From Suillus spraguei (taxonomy: Eukaryota; Basidiomycota; Agaricomycetes; Boletales; Suillaceae): a stretch of 64,000 bases of DNA. The stretch spans positions 1 to 64,000 of the forward strand of contig JABCPU010000024.1 in assembly GCA_016800925.1 (NCBI GenBank), in the 5' to 3' direction. The notes under the pieces are model-generated. The model saw only the letters and a program-made list of their open reading frames with translations, made no database searches and had not been told where the DNA came from. Shown one piece after another: positions 23,640-33,712 of this stretch. The translations under genes were made by a program, and so were the position numbers. Numbering within the stretch: position 1 is the stretch's first letter; the number at the start of each line of letters is the position of its first letter.

Positions 23640-26130
23640 GGTTCATGGTTCGGCACTAAAAATGTGTGGGTCAAAGTCTTTTTATTGCCTCACATTGATT
23701 CACACATTTTGAGTGCCAAACCCCAAACCCTAGCACCTGGCACTTGGGACTCGGGACTTGAGACTCATAACAATGTGAAAGATATTGATCCACATATTTT
23801 AAGTGCCGAACCCCAAACCCCAAGCCCCAAACTGTTACGACCATGCAAAACCGGAGATTAGCAAGAAGTCCTGGTCTTACATGGGGTTGTACCGGAGGGT
23901 TGTAAGTCAAAGGGGCTTGGCCTCAGCTCGTACGCTGTGCCCCTTACCCGAGTATGTGCCCTTAATTTCGGATGAAGTCCAAGGGAGAGTTCTGGTGGAG
24001 TCCGGATGGAGGGTCCGAACGAACTCTAAGGCAGGATAGCTCGACAGAGCTCCGATGGACTTCCGGATGAGCGCGGGAATGCGCCGGAACTATTTCCGGA
24101 AGGTAGGGAGTAATGGTAACACTACTGGAACAAGTTCCAAGTAGAACGGATGAAGGATGGACCACTGGACAAAGTCCAGGGCAGGATAGGAGCAGAGCTC
24201 CGGAGGGAAAGATGATCCATAGATGTCAGAGGATAGGATAGGATGGATCCGAAGGACTAGGGGTCCGAAGGTCCGGAGCTCGGAGGAGCGGAGGAGCAGA
24301 GGAGCAGAGGAGCGGAGGAGCGGAGGAGCGGATGATCGGATGAGCGTAGCTCTGTGGATCTTAGAGGAAGTGTTGGCTACTAGAGAGGAGTAGGTCCGGA
24401 TATGGTGTAGAGATAGTATAGACTACTCCGGACAAGGTCCGGAATAGAAACAGACAGTATAAGACTACCAAAGGTAGAGTCGGAGGTGAAACAGATGATA
24501 GACAGAGATGGACGAAGTCCGAACAGATTATAGGACATAGGATCAAAGCTCTGGCCTAGGGAGTAATCCCATAGGCCTGAGTTGGAAGCTTACAAGGGCC
24601 GGAGCCCAAGTGCAAGAACGGAGACGGAGTTATATAGACATGATAACAGGATACAGAGTAGTCAAAGGAATATACAGAAGTAGGAACAATGAATCAGACT
24701 AAGGTCTGCAGGAGTTGTACTACAAGTTTATATACTGTAGGTAGCATGCCGGAAGGCAAGCAAGGATAGTCCGAGGCTATGTTTGAGGCATTGCGGAACA
24801 CAAGGCTATGAACTCGGAAATAAGACTTGTACGAAATATCTTATCAAGACGGAAGTCAAGATAACCGAAAGCCAGAGGTGCAGAGATAACCGAAAGCCGG
24901 ACACAGGTATTAACCTAAAAGGAGTAACGCGCAGGTGCGCGGGAATAGTTTCGGATATGAGCATGGATCGGATATGGACACGGATCGGATATGGATATGA
25001 ACACGGATCGGATATGGACACGGATCGGATATGGACACGGATCGGATATGGACATGGATCGGATGAGTGGATCAGATCGGATGGATGGACTGAGTGGATA
25101 TGGATATGGATTAGATATGGATGGATGTTGATTGGGTGTCCAGATGTCCATGGATCAGACCTGAATGTATGGTATATGACACAAACCCAGCACTCAGGAC
25201 TCAGGACTTAGAAAAATGTGAGGCAATACAAAGATATTGATTCACACATTTTGAGTGCTGAACCCCAAACCGCAGCACCCGGCACCCGGGACTTGGGACT
25301 TGGGACTCATAACAATGTGAAAGATATTGATCCACATATTTTAAGTGCCGAACCCCAAACCCCAAACCCGGCACTCGGGACTTAGAACAATGTGAGGCAA
25401 TACAAAGATATTGATTCACACATTTTGAGTGCTGAACCCCAAACCCTGGCACCCGGCACTCGGGACTCATAACAATGTGAAAGATATGATCCACATATTT
25501 TAAGTGCCAAACCCCAAACCCCAAACCCAGCACTCAGGACTTGGGACTTAGAACAATGTGAGGCAATACAAAGATATTGATTCACACATTTTGAGTGCCA
25601 AACCCCAAACCCCAGTACCCAGCACCCGGCACTCGGGACTCAGGACTTGAGACTCATAACAATGTGAAAGATATTGATCCACATATTTTAAGTGCTGAAC
25701 CCCAAATCACAAACCCAGCACTCGGGACTCAGAACAATGTGAGGCAATAAAAAGATATTGATTCACACATTTTGAGTGCTGAACCCCGAACCCCGGCACT
25801 CAGGACTCGGGACTTGGGACTCATAACAATGTGAAAGATATTGATCCACATATTTTAAGTGCTGAACCCTGGCACCCGGCACTCAGGACTCGGAACTTGG
25901 AACATGTGAGGCAATAGAAACATATTGATCCACACATTTTAAGTGCCGAACCCAAACTCCAAACTCCGGTAATCCACTATTTTGGGGGTTTGGGGTTTGG
26001 TACTCAGGATTCTGCACTCGGGACTCAAAAAAATGTGAGGCAATAAAAAGACTTTGATCCACACATTTTTGGTAGATATCTTTTTCATCTCAAATCTTGA
26101 ATCTTGAGTGCCGAACCCCAAATCCTAAAA
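23640..26130. repeat. Minisatellite R2, alternating about 88-bp monomers (B2 solo LTR inside)
   Basis: About eleven monomers with TGCCGAACCCCAAACCC and GGCACTCGGGACTC text. Two monomer types alternate: one with GAGGCAATACAAAGATATTG and CACATTTTGAGTGC, the other with GTGAAAGATATTGATCC and CATATTTTAAGTGC. The array is split by the LTR at 23833-25181. Confidence 0.88.
23833..25181 (-). repeat. B2 solo LTR (1349 bp)
   Basis: Minus-strand LTR, TGTTACGACC at the left and GGTATATGACA at the right, with a perfect 5-bp duplication CAAAC (23828-23832 and 25182-25186). Its TGTCATATACCATAC start is shared with family B, but the body is longer. It carries GGAGCGGA-type repeats (about 24270-24340) and an 18-bp ACGGATCGGATATGGAC array (about 24960-25070). 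Confidence 0.93.
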
Positions 26131-26734
26131 TCCAGTAGTCCACAATTTCAGGGTTTGGTACTTGGGACTCAGAAAAATGTCAGGCAACAAAAAAAACTTT
26201 GATCCACACATTTTTGGTAGATATCTTTTTGTCTTGAATCTCGAATCTCGAGTTTCTAGTTTCGGGACTCTGCACATGGCACCCGGCACCCGGAACTTGG
26301 CACTTGGCACTTGGCACTTGGCACTAGGTGACTCAACACATGGACTTCAAATCTTTCACCTTGTGTGTTGTGTTTCGGGTGTCCGGGTATCTGGAATTCA
26401 GGAAATATCTAGTTTGAATCTCCAGTTTCGAGTTCCAGGTTTTGGGACTTGGCATCTGGCACATGGCACCCGGCACTTGGTACTTGGGGTTCGGCACTCA
26501 GTGAAATTTGACATTTATATTTTTGCGAGTTTCAACTTCTGAGTCTATGTTTCAGGCTTCAGGTGGTCGGGTGGTTGGGTTTCAAGACTCAGTGATTTGT
26601 TGTGTTAGACAATAGGATATGGTGCACACCAAGGCTCAGGTTTTGGGTTTTCGGGCTTCGGGACTCAATCATCAGTGAATGTCAGACATGGTGCATTCAG
26701 GTTTTTGTGCTTCGGGGTTTAGATTTTATCTAGG
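26130..26734. other. Degenerate R2-like, low-complexity sequence
   Basis: Continues the GGCACTTGGCACTTGG and TTTCGGGTTT style of R2 without a clear period. The block 26160-26720 is repeated at about 40650-41030. No gene seen. Confidence 0.6.
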
Positions 26735-27196
26735 CCCACCCGTATATGTAATATATTTTACCTCGGCCCACCCAAACATGCAATATACCTCCATGTCGGC
26801 CCATCCATCTATGTAAAATTCCCCCACATTGGCCCACCCATCTATGCAATAAATATTTTACTGCACCCTTGGCCCACCTGTCTATGTAATACACCCCACA
26901 TTGGCCCACCCATATATGTGATATTCCCCCACCTCAGCCCACCCATCCATGTAATACATCCCACGTCAGCCCACCCGTATATGTAATATTCTCTTACCTC
27001 GGCCCACCCATCTATGTAATAATATTTGCCTTGCATCTCTCTTCAGCCCAGCTGTCTATAATATCCTACTCTACATATTACCCAGATGGGCCCACCCATC
27101 TTCATCGGTGATGATATCCCCCTGGCCCATCTGTCAACATCAGAAATCATATTTCCCTCAGCCCACCCATCTCTCCCAAAAATAAAATTCTCCTGG
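26735..27196. repeat. Minisatellite R3 (GGCCCACCC every 33-38 bp), first locus
   Basis: About twelve GGCCCACCC-type boxes separated by A/T-rich TATGTAATAT text. It is colinear with 41113-41547 and, reversed, with 63400-63620. The right end is cut by a C LTR. Confidence 0.9.
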
Positions 27197-28149
27197 TGTA
27201 AAGATACAACCTAACCTGGGCTGTAGATAAACTACCTCCTAAGTTAGTATGTATGGTCTTGCGCTCTGTCTAGTCTGCTTCACTTGCGAAACAAGAGTGT
27301 TCAACCCTAAAGGGGGATGCCTGTTAGTATGGTCAAGTTCAAGTCAAACCAGTGTGCAAATATAGCATCATAGTCAGCGGTAAGTTGCCACGGTCAGCAG
27401 TGATACTGCCGGAACTAGCGTTGTATGTAGTGGTGCTACTGCAGTTGAGATAATGCTTGTAAACGTAGCCTCGAGTGAGCAATAACGAGTGATTAAGTCT
27501 GCGGTAGCAGTAAGGTGCGAGTGGTGCGAAGAAACAGTAAAGAAGTCCACAGTACTCTCAGTGGTAGAGTAGTGGTGCACGTGAAGTTCAGTCAGATAGG
27601 GATCAAGAATCTAGCGGTGTGCCAGTGGTAACGGTGAACGAGCATGATTGATTTAACGAACTGTAAAGGACTTTAAAGACTAAGTCTACTACTGGGTAGA
27701 TCCAGAGCTAGACACTAATCCTGACCTATAGTATGGTGAAAATAAGGTCCTGAATCATGCGGGTATGCCGTGCTTATATCCTGAATCATATGTACTCGGA
27801 ATGCTCTAGGCAAGATCAGTAGTGCTCAAGTGCAGTAACCACCATATGTAAACATAGCGCGAGGCAGCTGCGGCACGAGGCAACATGTAATAAGGCTTGC
27901 CGTGGATCAGTGATAAATGGTCATGTATAAACTATGCACCAAATGGATCTATGTGGACATGGCAAGGACATGGAAGGACATCAGTACATGGAACGTGGTG
28001 CAGCAGTCAGTATGGTGTGCGGTAAGCATGGAATGCCACCGGCAATGCTAAAGGGGTAAGATGGCCTTTGGACTGGTGGATATTCCTATAGACATGAGAT
28101 GTGCGCCAAAAGATAGAGTTTTAAGGTCAGCACCAATATGTTTATTACA
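27197..28149 (-). repeat. Family C LTR (953 bp)
   Basis: Minus-strand copy, TGTAAAGATACA at the left and ATATGTTTATTACA at the right. The left flank is CTGG and the right flank is TCCC, so there is no duplication. Its left junction is the same R3 position as that of the plus-strand C LTR at 41548. Confidence 0.92.
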
Positions 28150-28413
28150 TCCCCTGGGAACTTTGAAAACTGACCATCCCTGGTCAACTATACTGCCGGT
28201 GAGGGACTTAGCAGAAATTTGAGCGATATCAAGGTCACGTGGTTCGACACGTAAGTGGAATTTGCTGTGCAGAAGTGGAATTGTGGACGCGCCGTGCTGT
28301 GACTGTGGACAATGCAGCAGAGTGTGATGTGGTGTGGTCACAAATTACCATTCCCTACAAAAGGGCTGTTGTTGGGTTTCGCCACTTTTCCCCCATCTGA
28401 ACTCTCTACTATC
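28150..28413. other. Region upstream of the zinc-cluster gene
   Basis: No repeat family recognised. It lies immediately before the first ATG of the next gene and may hold its promoter; no clear TATA box was found. Confidence 0.4.
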
Positions 28414-29663
28414 ATGTCATCGTCAACTGCTACTTTCAACATCTCTTCTCTCGCTGCCACCACGCCATCTGCGGTGCAAAAGAAACTCGCTGCTCTCCAA
28501 GAGCAATTGGACGGCCTTATCCTCTCCGCGCCTGATGACAAGGAGGAGCTCCTGGAGGAGAAAGGGATGTGGGTTAAAGCTTGGGAGAAATTCTTCGTGT
28601 GTCTTCTTTTTCCTTTTTAGTGGTAATGGTACTGACTTAACTTTCTCTAGTGTGACGTCGAAGAGTGCTGCTGAGAAGGCGCAGTACATGGCCTTAACTT
28701 GGGCTTGATGCCTGAGGAGGTCTTGGAGGCAAACACCGTAATGCCAACGGTGAACGAGTATTGTTTGGAAATCACTGCGGCTGAGAAAGCTGCAGAGGAG
28801 AAGAAGCAGGCTGCCACAGCTCCATCTGAGCCTGTGGTAGCTGACAAGGGGAAGGGGAAGAAGCGGGCCTTGGAGGAAGAGCCTGAGGAGGAGGATGTCA
28901 CTAAGGGTGACAGTGAGGAAGAGGAGGAAGAGGCTCCAGCACCCAAGAGGGTAGTGTGGACTTCCTCCAAGAAATCCTTGGAGGTTGTGATAGCGCAACC
29001 GCTGGTGAGTCTTTTTCTTTTTTCTTCTGACTTATCTTTTACTGATCTCGTTTAGCCAAAGGTTGGGCGCATGTCGGTTGGTAGTCCTCGCCACAAAACA
29101 AAGTGTGAGACCTGCGCCAAGGGGGACCATATCTGCACCGGGCAAGGTCTGCGACCACTGTCGCAAGTACAAGCACAGGTGTTCACATAACACCGGTGAG
29201 TCTTCTTTTTTTTTTCTTTCTGACTTATCTTTGCTAACTCGTTTTGACTTTAGTTCATCACAAAAGAACGCGTCCCACAGCAAAGACACTGCCAGTAGTT
29301 GCTGCCGCCGGCACATCCAAGAGTGCCGCCACTGCTAAATTAAAGAAACCAGATGAGGTCATAGAAGTGACTGACATTGAGCCAGCGGTGGTCGCATCTC
29401 CCCCCTGCCCAGCAAAACTCACTGCTAAGGTGCAGTCTGTGGCAGCAGTGGAATGAGAAGAATATGAGGAAGAAACCATGGATGTCGTGCGGTGCCTGCA
29501 AGACCTGCAGGGTGAAGAAAACCTGGACTTTCTAATGGCAGCCCATCTTGAGGACGCCCAAGTGTGCTTTATGCAGATGGAAGGGATGATGAAGGAGTTG
29601 GCGGGGAAGATGAACTTTCTCCACGGCTGTATGAACCACTGCCAAAAGAGGCGCTGCTTGTAA
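28414..29663 (+). pseudogene. Transposon-linked zinc-cluster protein 1 (four exons, broken)
   Basis: ATG with MSSSTATFNISSLAA, then a coiled-coil segment (VQKKLAALQEQLDGL). Introns 28597-28650, 29005-29055 and 29196-29253 are GT-AG and 51-58 nt. The middle is Glu/Lys-rich (acidic run EEEPEEEDVTKGDSEEEEEE), then a Cys cluster CETCAKGDHIC and CDHCRKYKHRC that are now in different frames because of an indel near 29145. A C-terminal coiled coil (MEGMMKELAGKMNFL) ends the gene. In-frame TGA codons are at about 28672 and 29454. The same plan recurs at 37151-39730. The Cys cluster suggests nucleic-acid binding; the actual role is unknown. Confidence 0.72.
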
Positions 29664-30562
29664 ATTACTTAGTCCTTCTTTCTTCTTCTGTACTTGTACT
29701 TTACTCTTTGTACCATAGAACAGTTGCCACAATGATAGGGGTCCTGGCGGCTCCAATAACAGTGTGAACGCCTATGTCCATAGAGGTCCAATAAGTCCAA
29801 ATGCCTCCATGTCCAAGTCCTAGCGCCAGTCATAGTCCATTTGACACCTAGAATAAATGGTAACATATAGTAAGCACTTGCTCACGGTGAACACAAATTG
29901 AATTGATACTGCAAGTCTGTGCGAGGTTCCGCTCGTCTGGCTTGTGTTGCCCTACAAGACACCCAGCTCTGACCCCCGAAAATCAGATGAAGCATACCAA
30001 GTTCTGAGTTCCGAGACCTGGGTCTTGACACATAATTCAGTCAATACGAGACACCCAGTTCCGACCCCCGAAATTTGAGTGAAGCAGACCAAGTTCCGGG
30101 AGCAGCAAGTGATCTCTTGAAATGGCCTTTATGGCGCTTAGGTTGTCTTGTAGAATGTGGAAAGCGGGGTGCAAGGCTTGTGTTGCCCTACAAGACACCC
30201 AGTTATGACCCCTGAAAATCAGATGAAGCTTACCAAGTTCCGAGTTCCGAGACCCAGGTCTCTGCTTGACATGGCCTTTTTATGGCGCTTATGTTGTCTT
30301 GTAGAATGTGGGACACCAGGGTGCAAAAAAGTGGTTGCCCTATGAGATGCCAAGTTCCGAACCCGGGTCTTGACAAATGAATATCAGATATCCAGCACAC
30401 TTCCAATCATCTGGTATTTCATTGAGCAATGGATGATAATACAGCTTTGAAAGCCAACATCATCCAAGGTTCCCTTATCTGATCCTCGCTATCTCCACCC
30501 CTTTAACACCAAAGTCTGGACATCCAGCATTCAGTGTCTGATTTCCCAATATCACTTCCAAC
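29664..30562. repeat. Spacer with a dispersed about 65-bp repeat
   Basis: The text ACACCCAGTTCCGACCCCCG plus AATCAGATGAAGC and CCAAGTTCCGAGTTCCGAG occurs at about 29958, 30050 and 30196. No gene or RNA recognised. It lies directly upstream of the oxygenase gene. Confidence 0.7.
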
Positions 30563-31849
30563 ATGAACACTTCTTCCATGTCCACTTGTGACATAAAAAT
30601 CTGGCGCACTTGGGCCCTGGCTGTCACTCATGAAGCAGGGGCATATACCGAACAAAAATTCAATGCAGAGAAGACTGGAGGAGAACCAGTTATACCTTCT
30701 CCAAACCTGGACACTGATCTGGTGATGGTGTGTGATCGCTTGGCTGATGTACTCATAAAGGCATATAAAAATCCCAGTGGGTCTTCCTGCAGATGTTGAA
30801 AATGTGTTTGATCATTCAAATTCCTTCATGACAGTTAAGATGCAGATTGATATTGCAAGATATAGCAAATTGATATCCCCAAAGAACACTGGGCATAATG
30901 AGGAGAAAGAGGAGAAGTTGCTTGAGAGGTGTCCTCCTGGCTGTGAGGGCACAAAGTTGGTGGACAAACCTGCCACAATTATCGATGCTTCCGGTACCAT
31001 CATTGCATGGTACCTCCCGGACACCCTGACCGAGACCACCCAGGTGCGTAATGTGTAGATTGTTACAAATGGTACCTACAGAAGGAAATCAGGGCGGCCA
31101 CCGATTTGCTGGGTCCAAGCCTCAAAAAAGTGTAAAGGCTGATGGCAATTGGCGATATAATCAAGAATGGTTCAAACAGGGCTCGGAAAATGTTGGGTCA
31201 ACTCCCGGATGCATCAATTTATCTCCGGCATGGTTTCAACAGGGCCACAAGGTAGGATGTGATGAGGAGGTGATTTCTGGAGTCAAACTCACCAATCCCA
31301 TAGAATCTGTCAGATCCGGAGGTATCTGCATCATTAAAGGGACCCTCCTCCGAGAATATCCTGAAAGCTATTGCAAGGCCGGCAGCCATCGCATCAGCGG
31401 CACTCAGGGTCATGCATCCTCAGCAGTACTTTGCAGGGTTACGAGCCTTGTCACACCTCGGAGATAAGGCACTGAGCAAGGAACTGCCACAGATGCCAGA
31501 GACCCTGCAGTACTGGGCATCCGTGTTTAACACCCTCTCCATCATTTCCAATCGGGAAACCCCCAATCATCGAGACCATTTATCGATTCCTGAATGCTTT
31601 GATATTCTCACCACCGTGGGGAACTATTCTAATGCTCAGATGAGTATGCCAAGCCTTCAGCTGGAATTCAGGTATGATTCCGGCTGTATGATTGCATTTT
31701 TGGGAAGAATTGTGAGACATGGGGTTGATGGAGTGGAAGGGGATCAGATTGCTTGGGCATGGTATATGAGGGATTCTGTGCACATTCATGCCAGGGTTCC
31801 CTCATGTGGATGGGCTAGGGTCGAAGGCCGCATACTAACCATGGTGTGA
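30563..31849 (+). pseudogene. TET/JBP-family 2OG-Fe(II) oxygenase (at least three frame breaks)
   Basis: Matches the KDZ-linked TET/JBP oxygenases of Agaricomycetes, dioxygenases that oxidise 5-methylcytosine in characterised members. Seen in order: ADVLIKAYKNP, KPATIIDASGTIIAWYLPD (about 30970), INLSPAWFQQGHK (about 31215), then in one frame LRVMHPQQYF (about 31405), YWASVFNTLSIISNRETPNHRD (split here: the H-x-D iron ligands are HRD at about 31569), and RHGV followed by YMRDSV (about 31710-31770), the distal iron His and the expected 2OG-binding Arg. Frame changes near 30777, 31050-31080 and 31300 break it, unless small introns account for some. Its neighbours, the KDZ1 transposase and zinc-cluster genes, fit the known association. 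Confidence 0.8.
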
Positions 31850-31949
31850 AAGATCAAAGAAGTTGAAAGAGTTGTTACCCATGTTAGTAGCAACACACGA
31901 ATACCATGTACCAATTAGAGCATCAACAGTTATGGAACTCAAGTCGGAA
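31850..31949. other. Short spacer after the oxygenase gene
   Basis: Nothing recognised. Confidence 0.4.
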
Positions 31950-32650
31950 GTCGAGTTCCATGAATTGAGTCCCTAACTCTGTGTATCTCGGGACTCAGGA
32001 CTCAATACTCGAAATTCGGGACTCAATGATCGATAGTCCGAATTCAGGCTTGACACTCGGGACTCAGCAAAGTGTGAGGCAGCACAATGTGAGGCAACAG
32101 ACTTTGATTTACACATTTTGAGTGCTGAACACCGAACACCGAACCCTGGCAGCCGGCACTCGGGACTGATAACAATGTGAAAGATATGAATTCACATATA
32201 GTAAGTGCCAAACCCCAAACTCCGGCAGCCAGAACTCGGGACTCGGGACTCACAACATTGTGAATGATATTGATGCACACATGTTAAGTGCCGAACGCCG
32301 ACTGCCGAGCCCTGGCACCTGGAACTCGGCACTCGGCACTCAGAATAATGTGAAAGTTATTGATCCACACATGTTGAGTGCCGAACCCCAAACCGTCGCA
32401 CAGATATCTATTTCATCTCGAACCTTGAGTGCTGAACCCCAAACCATGAAATCCGGTAGTCCACAATTTTGGGGTTCGGGGTTCGGTACCTAAGATTTGT
32501 GACTCGCCACTCAGAAATATGTGAGGCAATCTTGCCATTCGGAAGTCGAGTCCCATGAATTGAGTCCCAAACTCTGAGTACCTCGGCACTTGGGCATTCA
32601 CCACTCAGCATTCGGGATTTAGGACTCTACATCTGGATCTTGAAATCCAG
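31950..32650. repeat. Minisatellite R2, second locus (about five monomers)
   Basis: The same TGCCGAACCCC, AACAATGTGAAAG and CACACATGTTGAGTGC monomers as at 23640-26130, more diverged. It separates the oxygenase gene from the convergent accessory gene. Confidence 0.85.
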
Positions 32651-32741
32651 TCCTCAAAATCCGGAACAAAATATTCAGGAGTCAAGACAATCATTTGGAC
32701 GGAATATAATATTTTACATCATGTATGAAATGAAGACCTTT

Positions 32742-33542
32742 CTAATCTAAACACAGTGAAGAGGACTCCACTCCCCTGCCTCTCTTCAATCTCTGTAGCA
32801 TGTCAGTGTACATCTTCACCTCTGCCATCTTCTCATGGATACCCTCATCTTGCTCCTCCATCAATGCTACCAGGCATGCTCGAATCATCTTAAGTCCCAT
32901 CACTGATGGGCCTGATGAGTCATTTACCTCCTCAGGAAGAACCAAGCCATCATCCTCAACTCCATTTTCCATCCAATGCTGGTAGTGAATGACACAGGAC
33001 CTCATGATTTGACCCCATTGCCATGGTTCATTCGGAAATTTGGTGTGTCCCATCCACCATGGAGTATCATAGCTGGGAATAATCCGGGATGGATGTCCTG
33101 GAGCTGCGACATCATCAAACTGACATAGGTGGGATGAAAAGATGTGGTCTGGAACAGTGTTCCAGGTGACATGGGATACAATGTCAGACATGAGCGACCG
33201 GGCTTGGAACAACAGAAACGATGTTCCTTGCAGCTGAGTACTGCAGGAGTGGAGTAACAAATGTCTGTTGGAAATCTCAGCATTGCCCACCAAAGTCAGC
33301 CAGTCATCCGGTCATCAGTCACTTACATTGATCTCCCATTGCAGCCTGGCTTTAAAGTACATGATCCAGGCAGAAGAGGGATGGTTGTTAGCAGCCTCCA
33401 TCTGATATTTAGAGATACATGCGCAGATGCACGATGCAGCCATATTCAAAGTACAAGAAATATCTTGAAGGTTCAGCTTCATGGGTTGCCAGTGATGTCC
33501 AGTATTTGGAGTGCCAGATGTGGATGCAGGAGTTTCAGGCAT
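32742..33542 (-). CDS. Unknown accessory protein next to KDZ1 (249 aa, one intron)
   Basis: Minus strand. Exon 33542-33327 and exon 33275-32742 join through a 51-nt intron (donor GTAAGT, acceptor GCTGAG) that keeps the frame and removes a TGA. The N-terminus is Thr/Pro-rich (MPETPASTSGTPNTG), followed by CICACISKYQMEAANNH and a Trp-rich stretch (DTPWWMGHTKFPNEPWQWG). The C-terminus is a likely coiled coil (MAEVKMYTDMLQRLKRGRG). I do not recognise the family. It lies about 170 bp downstream of the KDZ1 stop in the same orientation, so it may be a second gene of that transposon. The start could lie further upstream, where another open stretch overlaps (33535-33729). Confidence 0.55.
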
Positions 33543-33712
33543 GGCTAATGCAAGAGTGTGATGCTGGCAATGAAACTGACAGATGGTGAGAGGTGATGAT
33601 ATGAGTCACTGATGGATGGATTAGAAATTCAAACTCCAACATGGGCTGACCCAGACAATTCCCAGGACTCAATGTTTGGGTGTCAAATATGTGTTTCATC
33701 AGCAAAACAAAT

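Noticed and set aside
24270..24340. GGAGCGGA run as a separate satellite
   Set aside because: It is an internal part of the B2 solo LTR and does not occur outside it in the window.
23640..26130. Telomere-like CCAAACCCC repeats
   Set aside because: Not tandem hexamers; the motif is embedded in 88-bp monomers in the middle of the window.
26735..27196. CRISPR-like array (repeats every 33-38 bp)
   Set aside because: The intervals are themselves repetitive, the context is eukaryotic transposons, and no cas genes are present.
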